Shown here: positions 32,730 to 44,004 of the stretch, piece by piece
How the letters are laid out: each line of letters opens with the position of its first letter
Numbering within the stretch: the first letter of the stretch is position 1
DNA from: Protonemura montana
Taxonomy: Eukaryota; Arthropoda; Insecta; Plecoptera; Nemouridae
Reading direction: 5' to 3'
Assembly (NCBI GenBank): GCA_947568835.1
Contig: OX387607.1
Span: 17,882,277-17,946,276 of the forward strand
DNA: 64,000 bases
Made by a program: the position numbers and the translations under genes
The notes under the pieces: generated by a model
What the model saw: the letters and a program-made list of their open reading frames with translations, nothing else
Databases searched by the model: none
What the model was told of the DNA's origin: nothing

Positions 32730-33770
32730 TACTATTAGAGTTTTTTTAGAACATCTACCCTTTGTTTGTCAAATTGCATTGCACTTCAACTGTCTCACGC
32801 GTTACGACTTGGATGTGGCTGGCTGTTAGCTACGCTGCTATCTATCACACAGGTTTAAAACCTCACAAATATTAAATTTTGACGGCGAGAATTAACACCT
32901 CTTCCTAAACATTATTCATTGCTACCGTCTTCATTAATACTTTCTGTGCATGCTACTACCTCTTCATTACTAGAAAAACATAATAACCAACTTGTCACAT
33001 GTGCTCAAGCTAACGGCTTGTACTAGCAAGGAAGTTTGATCAAACTAGTCGCCGTATAAGCCACTGGCTGACGGGATCTCCTACGTTATGTCAGCAGTGC
33101 TCCAGGACACTGACGCGTTCGTGCCCAAGCAGACGTTCGCTAGTCCTCCGATGAATATAGTCATTCTATGGTCGGCCCTTACTTCCTTCCAGTTCTTGTT
33201 TTAGGGTTTAGTTTTTTGTTGTTTTAGTGTAGGGACACATTTTTGAAGTGATCATCTGGGTTGGCATAATCCACAAGGAAAGGTTAAGATGGGCGTGCAC
33301 TTGTTATTGTTTCTATCTTCCGTTTTTTGTTCTATTCGTTGAGAACTCATACCTGATGGGGTCGTTGCTCGGCTCTCCCGGCCAGACTGTGTGAAAGGTC
33401 TTGACCACGTCAAGGAAGATGCGGTTGGTGTTGAAGCCGTGTGAGATGTTAATTATTACTCTCTTGTTGTTGGTCTGATGTCCATACGAAAAGTCACATA
33501 CTGCTTTATCTCGGTAGCACTCTCAACTATCTCAAGTGTATTTGACCATTATGCCCAGGCTATTAATATAAGTCGCTAATTATGCCTGATTTCAGTTATT
33601 TCAATGCATCACGATCACGAGTCTACCGAGCTGAGCCGACAGACACAATTCCGAATGCAACAAATATGCTCATATTGGCGCGAATCTTGCGGGGCGAAAG
33701 CTTTCGCGTAGCTCCCAATAGCATAGGAGTGGACAATCTGTGTATGTCTATCTGTGCTGGTATGATATTT
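32730..33770. other. No recognisable gene
   Basis: Short frames only. This stretch separates segment D1 from segment A'. It has no counterpart elsewhere in the window that I could see. Confidence 0.35.
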
Positions 33771-35025
33771 CCCTATTACGTAAAAGACTTGAATCATTTA
33801 CAAAATGCAATTTCAAAATGCAAAAACAGGGCGTAAATATCGTACTATAAATTTAAGTACAATGTTATGTTTTGTCATATACATTTACAAGTAAATTACA
33901 GGCTAGATCAATTTCCTATGGAATTTTTAAATACGGTGAAAGTCTTTCTCTGGACGATAATTTTTTACATGATATTTAAAAGTATCTACATTTTTGATTT
34001 CCTGTATCTCCTTTGGTAGCGTGTTGTATAAATGATCACCATTGCAGTGTAGTCCAGTTTCATATCAAGTTCTGTGCTGCTTGCTGGTTGGCAAGTGTTT
34101 GTTTCTAGTGTTATAAATATCCTTTGTTTTATACACGTATATACCCAACCCTTATCGCTGTGAAGGTAAATTATTATTTTTGCTTTGTCAACTACTATTT
34201 CACTGTCTACGTCAATTCCAAGGTATTTGATTCTCTTGTTGCTGGCAATGCATGTGATAAGAGATCCATCTGCGGTGATTATTGGGTTAGATTGATTTCA
34301 AGAAGGCGTTTTTCGGCCAATTAGAATCTTTCATTCACATTTTGAGTTCCTCCGTACAAACACTTCAACAAAAGTTCGACAATTGTTAGATCACGGTACG
34401 TTGGCTTTGATTGCACCTACAGGTAGATTCATTCTATGTGTAAAGACAGTTTCAACAGTCTCGGGGTTTTCTCTAGCGGTACTTACTTTCTTTGCAAAGT
34501 CTATGTTGCGGCATTTTGTCCGCCGACAACTTGTGAAAGAAGGCCGCCCAGATTGCTATTTTCATTTTGTCAAAATACGAGTCAAAAAAAAAAGTGTGGG
34601 ACGTACCTGGCTTTTAACATGTCGATGGACAAGCACAGATGGATGCACAGATTCACATCCAGCTCATTTTGGCCAAAAGTTGATTTAACTGGTTTTTACA
34701 TTTGCCTCTTCAATTTGAGGAGGTTGGGTGAAACTAAAAGGCAGCTAGTGGCCAGGAAGGCCTTAGCGGGTCAATTCCAGCACTGCCACCAAAATAATCA
34801 TAGGTTTTCCATATATATTTCAATGAAAAACGAAACTTCGGAAGGAATGTAATATCAGGGATTGACAGACGGTATCCTGATTAGTAGTGTGGTACACTAT
34901 TTACTATTACCTACTTAGTAATATTCAGTATGTGCAAAGTGACATTGTTTTGATGATGAGAATGGGTATCTTTAGAAGATTTAACATTAACCTAGCTGGC
35001 AGCGACATTGACCGGCTAGTTCATA

Positions 35026-35650
35026 TCATGCCATAACATGGCCACTAGCTGTCCTCTGTTTGTGCAGAGTTTTAAACGCATCTAGGGAGTCTGTTTGTAG
35101 GTCAAGACTGGGGTTGTCTTGAATTAATTTGTCGTAGGGTTTTCTTTGTCCTGTTTTGGCAGGCGTGTTTGTGGATATCCATGCGGCTCTTTGTTTCCTG
35201 AATGGGAGAGTGTTTCTCGTCTGTCTGGTGCGTACAAGGAAGTCAAGTCCTGCTAGTAATGATGGACAGTCAATGTTGTTGTTTGCAAGTTTGTGTATGA
35301 AGCTAATGTCTGCGAGTTCCCTGCGAGTTGATAATTTAGGAATATTTATGTCGAAACAGTATTGCATATAGTCGCAAGAGTGAGATTCGGAGTGGTTTTT
35401 TAAATTTAGCCATTCAATAAAGCGTTGTTGAATGCGTTCCACTTTGGCAGCGAGTGGACTGGTGGGGATTCCAGATGTGGGATTCATAATCAATAATCGG
35501 ACGAATTGAAGAGAGAAACAAATGTCTGTTTGTGGTTATTGAGAAGTTGGAGAGACAAAGTCGTTTAAAAAATCCAAACATTTTGAAAACTTTGAAGACT
35601 ATTGTTGTTACATGTGACTTGAAGGAAAGTTTTGAGTCAAAAATCACTCA
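35026..35650 (-). mobile_element. Jockey/CR1 LINE RT C-terminal fragment (A' copy)
   Basis: It contains the same motifs as 18590-19135: D-S-K-L-S-F-K-S-H, S-S-I-R-P-I-I-D-Y and Q-R-F-I-E-W-L-N-L-K, then R-R-E-L-A-D-I-S-F-I-H-K-L and D-C-P-S-L-L-A-G-L. Here the second half is open for 155 codons, slightly better preserved than in segment A. Confidence 0.8.
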
Positions 35651-35858
35651 TAGGTCACGGATTATCTATTTTTTTTCGAGATACGCCCGTTGGGCCCTAG
35701 TCATCAGCGTCTGTACGTCCGTGCGGAGCTCGGAGCCAGCTTCGATCTGCGATGCAATTTGACCTTAATTGCTTTGATTCTTTCTGACACGAATAGAATG
35801 TCAGTGTCTGGAATATTGAAACAGATTATTTAGAGTCTGTTGTCTTTTGAGGTTCATG

Positions 35859-35866
35859 GTTGCAAC
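35859..35866 (+). repeat. hAT target-site duplication, left copy
   Basis: GTTGCAAC directly precedes the left terminal repeat. The identical 8 bp follow the right end at 38919-38926. The empty site is present once in the paralogous positions near 19345, 20130 and 39690 (CATGGTTGCAACCC). Confidence 0.95.
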
Positions 35867-38800
35867 CAGTGTTGTGACCAGATACTTTTTAATAGCATCT
35901 AGATACAAGATAAGATACTTCAGAAATATTGTATCTAGATACAAGATAAGATAATGGATTTTAAATATATCTAGATAAAGATACAAGATACTCTAAAATG
36001 TATCTAGATATACAAAAAGATATGTAGATATTTTTCAGGGCAAACAGGAAAATAAGGAAATTTTGGTTAAATTTATAAAAACACAAAAATGATTTTAACT
36101 GATGCTTTATTCATTACAACACATAAAAAATGAAAATAAATGAATTACTCCCTGCTCAAATGAGTTAACAAAAAACACGCTTAACTGGCAACGTCGTTGT
36201 AAACTGTATAGACATGACAAAATCGACTATTGCACCCTCTACATATATGGTACAATTTATCAGGGGAGAATGTGGAATGAATGAGCATTACTTTTTAACA
36301 AGAGAAGCAATTGAAAGGTGTCATCTGATAAATTGCATCTTCTGGGTACCAGTATTTGAGAGCCTGAACTAAACATTCGTTCCACTGGCGCAGATGATGG
36401 TATTGTTGTGTTATGCTTCAAAAAGACTTCTTTTACTGTGGGGTATTTTTGAAGGACTTCAATCTGTCTGGACTTATCCTTTAAATAAGACAATGCCTCT
36501 ACTGCAGATGAGTTTGCAGTTTCAGACTTACTGTTAGTTACATTCTCATCATCACCATTACCAACAACGCATTGAAATATGTCATCTGAATCAGAGTGTG
36601 CAGATTCTGCTTGGTCCTCCCCATAGCGATTGAGCTTGGCATAAATAGTTTCGCATTCAGCCAAAAAAAGACCTTTGCAAACATCTAATTCATCACCTGT
36701 CACCCAATAAAGTTTAAATTTAGGATGACTGACAGTGGCTAGAATGTATTGTTTGCTATGCATTGAATTAAAATCTAGAATCTTTCCAAAGCGTCGATCA
36801 GACATCAACTCTCGCAAGAGACTTTGTTTCAGGGGAGCACAAAAGACGAGATGGCTTAACTTTCCTAGTCGAATTTGTATTGATTTGAGACCAGGCAAAA
36901 CAAAGCCCAAGAAGCACTGCTTATCACCTTGAAGAGCATCCAAGATAGTGGCAAGCGGTTCCATTACTAGCAAATACTCTTCAAGAAAATCAAGATCAAA
37001 TTTTGAAAATCGTGGCAAACCAAGTTTATCCGAAACAGAATTTAACAAAAGCTTTTCTGCAACAACTTTCTTAACTGCATCATAATATGAGTTCCATCTC
37101 GTCACCACAGGTATAACGAACTTCGTCTTGCAAATATCTGCTACCTGATCAGATTTCAGAGTGCTTCTAGAAACCTTTTTCCATAGTCTATTACATTTCT
37201 TAAAAGCAGAGTTATACGCTTTGTCATATCGGGGATCCAGCAAAGCTTTTGCTGCGTCCGTTGTGCCAAGCAAGCTCAACGTATGAGATGCGCAGCACGT
37301 TTGGGGGGGCAATTCAAACAAGTCAGTGTCGTTGTCCTCTAAGATGTTTTCAGAAACTGCCACTTCCTCATTTTCACTTTCATCTTCGTCATCGTCTGAA
37401 TCTGTATCATTAGAAAACTCCACAATGTTATTGTTATCTATGAATTGGTTCCCTTGAATAGTATTTGCTTTTGCTGGAAACATTCTGAACGCTTTGCCAA
37501 AATTTGAGGCATTATCAGTCACTGTATTGGTCAGCTTGTCTGTCCCTAACCCATACTCCATGTGAATGTCCATTACAGTGGATGCTATCCGATCGTACGT
37601 ATGAGAAAATTTGAAGCGATTGCATGCCAATGCAAATGATTCTCTCACCAATGTTTCAGGGTTAATGCAATGGCCAGTCATGCCCATAAAACTTTTATTG
37701 TGACTCGACCAAATATCAGCAGTAGTACAAACATACTTTCTATCCGCAAAATTCCTTACAATGGCTGTTTTCATGAGGACTGATTTGTGTTTAAGTCGTT
37801 TTTGTATCGTCCGCCGGCAAGGTACATGGATTTTGTCTGTTTTTGCCAATCCCAGGACGAGCCTTTTAAAAGATGGTTTCTCAACAGATGAAATAGGTCT
37901 CATCTCTTCGATAATACAGTCCAAAATTAAATCTTCCACCTCTTCTTGCGTAACTGTCAGTGAAGTAGTGTTACTGTTATTTTTCTTACGGTTTGCATTG
38001 GCAGTAGCATTTTCAAATGGTGTTAGGGTTCGCCCAAGTGCAGATGACGACGAGGTATCTCCCGACGAGGACATGCTCCCTGAAGAGACTGGAGCAGCAA
38101 CCTTCTTTTCCTTGATATGATTTTTTAAGCGATTTAATGCATGCCCATGAACTCTCTGAAAAGATAACCTTGGTTAATTTAAGAAATGGTATGTGGTACA
38201 TTCTAAAGGAGTTCATGATTTGTATCATAAATAATCTTGAAGTTACAATTCTAAATTCTAAATAGAACAATGCTAATTTTTGAAACCTCTACATACCTTG
38301 TAGTGAACTAAAAAGTTCCCAGTCGATGTTGTAGACCCCCGGAGAGTTTTGACAGGCAAACACAAACAGCACGTCGCTTGTACCCTTGACCCATCCAGCT
38401 TTGTAACTTTAAAAAACTTTCCATCTAGGATAGCAGGATATAAAGTTCTTGAACATGAATCTTCTGGCCCGTCCACAGTTCGCATCCCGCCACCATCTGT
38501 TAGTATTCCTACCACTGATTCTTCTAATACATTATCCGAAACAGAACCCGCGTCCGATTTTGATAGCGCCATTTTCAGCCTGCTATTGCTAGACGCTGCT
38601 AGTGCAGGCTCGCTCAGGCAAAGAACATCTGTGTTTACTGGTAGTGGTACCCCACCTAGTGGCGTAAAATTGTAATATTTTCCTTGCGCGATATTTGAAA
38701 TCAATCATGAAAATACAGAATGTGGAACCGTGGAACACAAAAGGATATTTTCAATCTTGTATCTTAAGCCCAAAATGTAGATACAAGATACAGAAACTAT

Positions 38801-38918
38801 GTATCTAGATAAGATACAAGATACACTTCATAAAACATATCTAGATAAGATACAAGATACTCAAATTGTATCTAGATTGAGTATCTAGATACTTGTATCT
38901 AGATAAGTCACAACACTG
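35867..38918 (-). mobile_element. Complete autonomous-type hAT DNA transposon (3052 bp)
   Basis: The left end is CAGTGTTGTGACC, and the right end GTCACAACACTG is its inverted repeat. The target-site duplications are the 8-bp GTTGCAAC, diagnostic of the hAT superfamily. Subterminal regions (35880-36020 and 38760-38905) carry many copies of ATCTAGATAC and AAGATAAGATAC-like motifs, probably transposase-binding sites. A two-exon transposase gene fills the interior on the minus strand. The insertion is in segment A' and absent from A, so it came after the duplication. The exact TSD and open reading frames indicate a young, possibly still mobile element. Confidence 0.93.
36260..38704 (-). CDS. hAT transposase with BED zinc finger (ZBED-like), two exons
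   Basis: Exon 1 (to 38297) encodes the front of a BED finger (A-T-C-C-L-C-L-P, then S-T-G-N-F-L-V-H-Y-K). Donor AAG|GTATGT joins acceptor TTTTCAG, and exon 2 (from 38155) supplies R-V-H-G-H-A-L-N-R-L and K-N-H-I-K-E-K, completing the C2H2 arrangement in frame. Exon 2 continues without a stop to 36260. It shows T-T-A-D-I-W-S-S-H-N-K-S-F-M-G-M-T-G-H (first catalytic Asp region), T-D-N-A-S-N-F (second), C-A-S-H-T-L, V-T-R-W-N-S-Y-Y-D and the hAT dimerisation domain P-S-S-A-P-V-E-R-M-F-S-S-G-S. An acidic stretch lies between C-A-S-H and the second Asp. The first possible ATG is 38704. A second at 38572 has a better context and would give about 723 residues. The protein cuts and pastes its own element. 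Confidence 0.92.
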
Positions 38919-39309
38919 GTTGCAACCCATGCTTTCAGGTTATAATTGTTAATACATACGCTTTGCAGAACTTACCTTGGTCGCCTCGGACGGTACACGC
39001 TTTCTGTCTTAATGCTAGTTTTCTTTAATTAATTTTCTTATAATTTATATCTCCACTATCCCATAGAATGGGATGCTGTTCGAGAGATGCACCAGATGGA
39101 GAGTGCGGTTATGTCATCCTATAGAGCAGTCGCGTATTGGCCACCTATAATATTGGCAGATAGAGCTTTAAGTCGTCAGCGTACGCAAGATAATAATAAT
39201 GAACACGAATGATGAGCTATTATGACACATGTGGGCAAATGAAGGTTTTCATCGAATGGAGGAAAATAAAGAAACAGCACAAGTTAATGTTGGGTTCAGT
39301 CCGTTTACT

Positions 39310-39898
39310 AATTTTTCTTTTTTTCGAGATATGCCCGTTGGGCCCTAGTCATCAGCGTCTGTGCGGAGCTCGAAGGCTTCCAATTCGGGCAGGCTCTCTA
39401 GCACCGACTCCAGTAAGCCACATAGACTTATGTTGCAGTTCCGCAACTGTGGAGGTGGAGGTGCCGGTGACGCTCGTAGGAAATCTTCAAGCGCCTGGTC
39501 TATCCTGTTTGAGATCTTTCTTCCTTCTTTCTTAGAGATCGTGTGCCCCCGGAGCCGCTCAGAGCCAGCTTCGATCTGCGATGCAATTTCGCCTTAATTG
39601 CTTTTATTCTTTCTGACACGAATAGAATGTCAGTGTCTGGAATATTGAAACAGATTATTTAGAGTCTGTTGTCTTTTGAGGTTCATGGTTGCAACCCATG
39701 CTTTCAGGTTATAATTGTTAATACATATGCTTTGCAGAACTTACCTTGGTCGCCTCGGACGGCACACGCTTTCTGTCTTAAGGCTAATTTTCTTAAATTA
39801 ATTTTCTTATAATTGATGTCACCACTATCCCATAGAATGGGATGCTGTTCTAGAGCGACCACAATCAATGCATCGTAAACGTTGTCACCTTCCGCCAT
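39310..39898 (-). CDS. MADF-domain gene, copy in segment A'
   Basis: This is the twin of 19745-20329. Exon 1 (39898-39745, 154 bp) starts M-A-E-G-D-N and carries Q-H-P-I-L-W-D-S, with donor AAG|GTAAG. Exon 2 follows the acceptor near 39640. A few substitutions separate it from the first copy. One is GGTCGGTCCTG to GGTCTATCCTG, and a deletion of about 8 bp lies near 39360. The same doubt about the exon 2 frame applies. MADF proteins bind DNA, and the target is unknown. Confidence 0.5.
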
Positions 39899-40052
39899 TT
39901 TCGTCGCACTGCCTTTGCTCACTGCCACCCTGATTGAGCTTAGAAGGCAGCGCCAAGTCGTGATCACGGCTAAAATGTTGAACCAAGTTAAAGACGCCTG
40001 AGTCGGCGACATGGAGTCGACGACTCGAACTCGTGAACGTAGCCTTAATGAA

Positions 40053-40350
40053 GTGAACAGCCATATGCTGGGACTAACCACGTTGAACAAGCCTTGCAAC
40101 ATGGCATTTTAGGCATCCACATGGTTGTTGGTGCTACGGGCCTGTCGATATACCGACAACCTTTCGAATCCGACCTGCCGCACCCATTGCCGTTCCATAA
40201 AGAGCATCAGCTGTCGCAGTTGGTCTTTGAGTCCGTGGCCAGCTAGCACGGTTGTTATCGTATTATATGGCAGAAGCGAGGGCCTTCTTTGCATTCACAT
40301 CGGTGGTCAAGATATGTGAGAGGCCCAAGCGCTTTGCCTACCTCAGCCCA
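40053..40350 (-). pseudogene. Deleted MULE exon 3 (segment B')
   Basis: Nearly identical to 23732-24033, including the internal deletion. In this copy the exon is joined on its left to MADF-side sequence (at about 40050) and on its right to RING-like sequence, so neither neighbouring exon is in place. Confidence 0.65.
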
Positions 40351-40429
40351 ACCTTGATAGGCGCTCAGGGCTCTGTGCAGCCCACACAGCCTTGCTTTAC
40401 TCCTCCTAGTGCTGAGGTTTTCCCAGCCC

Positions 40430-40566
40430 AGCTCCAGCAATATTACCATGCAAGGCTCGTACACCGCGTAGTGCATGCACGGCTCCACAATCATGGTGAT
40501 TTGAGCGCCCAAACAAACTGTGCAGCGCAGGATTTCAGGGAAACCCAGGGGCTCCGCCTCCTCCAA
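40430..40566 (-). pseudogene. Second RING-finger remnant beside MULE exon
   Basis: The minus strand reads L-R-C-T-V-C-L-G-A-Q-I-T-M-I-V-E-P-C-M-H and then Y-A-V-Y-E-P-C. The spacing C-x2-C, ten residues, P-C-x-H, x3, position, x2, C is that of an IAP-type RING, but the Cys expected after H-x3 is Tyr and the last Cys pair is absent. It is a different sequence family from the RING at 29960-30180. It shares a frame with the adjoining MULE exon start, so a RING/MULE association may have existed here as well. Confidence 0.5.
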
Positions 40567-40839
40567 TGCTCTGGAAGCTGTAGCCTGACCTTTTCATTCT
40601 GAAGGGCATCCTCCTGAACCTAAACAGGCCACGAGGCAGTTTTGTCTCTACTTTCAGGCTGGACCATTATCTGATAAAAGCCCTGGCTATTAGCTGGTCA
40701 GCCCTGGTCAGCTTTCTATAGCTTGAAAATTTGACACGAGGTTTCTAGGCACTGGATGCCGCTCATCTTTAAATTGGGCATGCTCCACCATGCTGAAACT
40801 ATGCAGCCCTTGCACAAAATAATTTGTGACAAGCTTAGT

Positions 40840-41345
40840 TACTTTTGCCCTAATCGAGCGGCAATACTTCCGGCACCAGATTGACCACCATTGTTATTGG
40901 GTACAGAGCTACCGATCTCATAATCAGATAACTTGAACCATTTCGGTGGGATTGGTTCTGTGGCGGGGGCTAAATTGGAAGATGTATTTGCTCCCACGTT
41001 GCCAGATCCTGTTGAGTCAACCTCATTACATTTTGACGAATGCTTGCTCTGAAACAAACCATTTCCATGTAATTTTAAGAGGAGGGATGAGTCCTGAATG
41101 AAGGCTTCCATCCTGATTAAATGGTCGAGTGTACTTCGATTTTTCCGGAACCCGCATTGCAGGTTTGACAGAAATGTTTTAGTCTCAAGCCACCGAACTA
41201 AACGATTGTTCACCATTTTTGCCAAGACAGCTGGTCAGGGCGATTGGCCCGTAGCCGGATGCCAGTAGTTTGTCTTTGCCAGGCTTGAGAATGGGGACTT
41301 GTATAGCGCATCGCCACTCGCCCGGAAATATTTGAGAAAGCCAAA
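40840..41345 (-). mobile_element. LINE reverse transcriptase fragment
   Basis: The minus strand from 41345 reads G-E-W-R-C-A-I-Q-V-P-I-L-K-P-G-K-D-K and Y-G-P-I-A-L-T-S-C-L. With a one-base frame change it continues K-M-V-N-N-R-L-V-R-W-L-E and L-S-N-L-Q-C-G-F-R-K-N-R-S-T-L-D, the fingers and early palm of a Jockey-like RT. After about residue 45 of the frame at 41225 the translation no longer resembles RT (K-W-F-K-L-S-D-Y-E-I), so the LINE piece ends near 41090-41050 and unidentified sequence follows. Confidence 0.75.
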
Positions 41346-41384
41346 TTTTGTTATACAATTCAAGCAGGATTTTTCATGCGTTAG

Positions 41385-41490
41385 GCGTTATATGCCTGCA
41401 AGGCAAGAACATAGTGGTCCACCTGCGGCCCATCCAGCACTGGCATAATTGTATCTCTGGTAGTCCCTCTACATTCTCCACTACATTCTC
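41385..41490 (-). pseudogene. RING-finger exon remnant cut by LINE sequence
   Basis: This reads L-C-Q-C-W-M-G-R-R-W-T-T-M-F-L-P-C-R-H-I. It is clearly related to the RING of the MULE-RING gene. Here the first zinc-binding Cys is present and the second is Trp (TGG), the opposite of copies D1 and D2. The domain stops just after P-C-R-H, where LINE sequence begins. Confidence 0.65.
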
Positions 41491-41789
41491 AGCTCATGCC
41501 GATAGTTTGTTTCAATACCAATTTAGTTTAGGCGTAGGCAGATTATCCAGTGTAAGTGAACACAAATATCGCTTACCAACTGGCGCCCCGGGCATTGCGT
41601 TAACGACCACATTGACATGCGCGTCAAAATGTTCACATTGCCCGCCTCCAAGAAGAAGTCATCGTCTGAAATATTAGAAGAAGGAGATTTTTAAGTACAG
41701 TCTTACTCTGAAATTGCATATTCGAAAGATATAATTTGATTATGATTTGAGGTGCATACAATGGATGGTCACAAGTAGGGAGGCAATCC

Positions 41790-41990
41790 CGCGCTCACGT
41801 ATGCAAATAATGGCTGCAGCTGGCCGGCAAGCCCATTGACGTTAGCATACGCAGCGATTGTGTGCGCTCCGGTCTCTATGTCTCCGGCAGGCAGGTGTGG
41901 AAGTGCCATCAGCATGTGAATTGCCTTCTTCCCTGCTGGAACTTGGAGGACCGCCAAAAGTCCTAACATTTGGACTTTCCTGAGAATACA
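41790..41990 (-). pseudogene. Fragment of MULE exon 3 (second subtype)
   Basis: It encodes V-L-Q-V-P-A-G-K-K-A-I-H-M-L-M-A-L, then T-I-A-A-Y-A-N-V-N-G-L-A-G-Q-L and F-A-Y-V before running into unrelated sequence. The Lys codon that is a stop in D1 and D2 is intact here. The R-T-N-N-H part is missing. Confidence 0.7.
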
Positions 41991-42109
41991 CTGCGAAAAT
42001 AAAAGTGCTCTGAAGTTTAATTTAACAATTCTTTGTGGTAAGAAACCACGTTTAAATATGAAAATTTAAATTAGAGAAATTAACGAAACTGTGCGTATAT
42101 TGGCCTTAC

Positions 42110-43325
42110 CAGTGAACAGCTATAATATGCTGGGACTAACCACGTTGAACAGGCCTTGCAACATGGCATGGAAGGCCTCAACGTGGTTGTTGGTGCTACA
42201 GGCCTGTCGATATACCGACAACCTTTCGAATCCGACCCGCCGCACCCATTGCCGTTCCATAAAGAGCATCAGCTGGCGCAGTTGGTCAGTGAGTCCGTGG
42301 CCAGCTAGCACGGTTATTACCGCATCAAGGCCCTGACGCATCAGCGCTGCTGGCAGAAGCGGTAAGGCCAGCAGCATCTTCAGGGCCTTCTTTGCATTCT
42401 CATCGGTGGTCAGGATATGTGAGAGGCCCAAGCGCTCAGCCTTTCTCAGCACAGCCTACAGGGTAGATACCAAACATTACACCCGCAATCACATCACAAT
42501 ATTTAAGATCGTTCCAAAGCACATTTTCTATGTTCTCAAAAAATTACTTTAATAGCCCAATCAAGTCCAAAGTATGGCTGGAAGATCCTGAATCAACAGC
42601 GAAACGTAAACCCACACACAAAAACAATCCGATTTTGCATATTAAAAAACAAATTCTCTTGCCGGCCACCTTCTTATAACTTGCCTGTATATAGTGAAAC
42701 CAACATCCTATTGTTGGGGAGGCTGGAAAGACATTTCTCATTGCCCTTTGCAGGGCAGCCTCAAAATCGGTAACAATCACCCTCGGCGTCATGCCCGGGG
42801 CAGCCAAGTTAGTGACTACGAAGCGCAGGAGCTGCTCATAAGCAGCTGCACTTCGTCGGTCCATTACGGCGTAGACCACGGGGATTGCCTGAAACAACAG
42901 ATCAAAAAAAGGAATAATTTCACCGGAAAATTCTCAAGAAGTAAAACTGAAGAAATAGACGATTGTCGAAATGCACTTACCACGGATTGCACCGTCACGT
43001 GCAGGGTAAAAAGCTGGCTCGCTGTCGGCCTCTGCGGAACTACCTTTAAGGTAGCGTCTGCATGCAGCTCCGGTGTGCCAGTTAACAGTTTTTCACAGGT
43101 TGTCCTCGAGGCCATGACGACTGTCGTCCCACCTTCGCCCTCGAGGACAGCCTGGCAAAACGGTTCTGGGACCGGGCCAAGAGTGCTGCCATATCGGCCT
43201 CTCCACTCTGCACTCAATAGAGTTTCCCCATATTGAGTGAGGGTCTCTGGTACTGGCGGCTGTGCAGCGGCGCGTGCCCGGTTCAAGGTGGATCTCACCG
43301 AGGAAAAGTATACATGGGCTGCTGC
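42110..43325 (-). pseudogene. MULE transposase, three exons (copy C2)
   Basis: Exons are about 43325-42981, 42888-42685 (204 bp, no deletion) and 42455-42110. The DDE positions are present: A-D-A-T-L-K-V-V-P, V-T-D-F-E-A-A-L-Q and S-T-N-N-H-V-E-A-F-H. Exon 3 is 346 bp. A 3-bp change near its end creates a TAG just before the donor, so a downstream RING exon could not be reached. The intron after exon 2 begins GCAAGT, and exon 1 is almost identical to C1. No RING exon follows in the correct place. Confidence 0.8.
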
Positions 43326-43402
43326 CTCTGGATGCCTAAACAAATTGAATCAAAAGTACCTACTTTAACAACTGCATGACACCGCTTCAATCGATAACTT
43401 AC

Positions 43403-43880
43403 CTCATCTGATATTAATTCAATGTGTGTTGTATGTTTCTTGAATACACTAATACTCGGATGAACCCCGTGGAATCTCCCACAGAGGTTTTTGTGGAAGC
43501 ACTCCACGTGGTTGTTTGTACGCCTAGCCTCCTGGTAGACGGTCAGCGTCTCTGGCATCATGCCGCGGAGCCATTGTCTCCGCACGTATTCGAACAACGG
43601 CTGCAGCTGGCCGGCAAGCCCATTGACGTTTGCATATGCTGCAATGGTGTGGACACCGGCCTCCATGTCTCCAGCAGGCAAGAGTGGAAGGGTCATCAAC
43701 ATCCGAACAGCCTTCTTCCCTGCTGGAACTTGGAGGACCGCCGAGTTTGTCAACTGACGAGAGAGCTCCAAGAACTCGGCGACACCGCCACCCGTCTTTT
43801 CCATCTCCCTTTGGTTGTGCGTGACCTTTTTGGCGAGCCTGTTCATCTCTTTCCTCTTTGATTTTAACTGTTGAGGAAAA
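43403..43880 (-). CDS. Chimeric exon: Myb/SANT (zeste-like) C-terminal part joined to MULE exon
   Basis: An acceptor CAACAG near 43868 opens a frame that reads L-K-S-K-R-K-E-M-N-R-L-A-K-K and E-K-T-G-G-G-V-A-E-F-L-E-L-S, the second half of Myb/SANT-like (zeste-type) DNA-binding proteins. At about 43745 it continues in frame as V-L-Q-V-P-A-G-K-K-A-V-R-M-L, T-V-Y-Q-E-A-R-R-T-N-N-H-V-E-C-F-H and V-H-P-S-I-S-V-F-K-K-H to I-S-D-E at donor GAG|GTAAGT. The first 25-30 residues of the MULE exon are replaced. The fusion is directly visible. Whether it is transcribed as one protein is unknown. Confidence 0.65.
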
Positions 43881-44004
43881 CACATTATTACCAACCGGCT
43901 AGATTGGTTTGTCAGTCGAGACTCCATGATATGACGTTTTAAGTAAACGTTGATTAATCATGCGATCCAACCTCCAATTGCCAACCTCCAAAGATTGCTA
44001 CCCT

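Larger units (their letters stand above)
33771..40047. repeat. Segment A', second copy of 17285-20464, interrupted by hAT
   Basis: The order is as in A: LINE 3' end (33771-34330), YqaJ-gene-like remnant (about 34610-34855), LINE RT C terminus (35026-35650), partial MADF copy (35670-35866 continuing at 38927-39085), LINE YADD piece (about 39085-39190) and MADF gene (39310-39898). The first MADF copy is split by the hAT element at 35867-38918. At the right end the match continues into a MULE exon by a different junction from segment A. Confidence 0.85.

Noticed and set aside
40840..41040. C-terminal part of the frame at 40839-41225 as a LINE domain
   Set aside because: The translation after the RT motifs (K-W-F-K-L-S-D-Y-E) does not resemble RT. 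Its origin is unknown, and I claim only the RT part.
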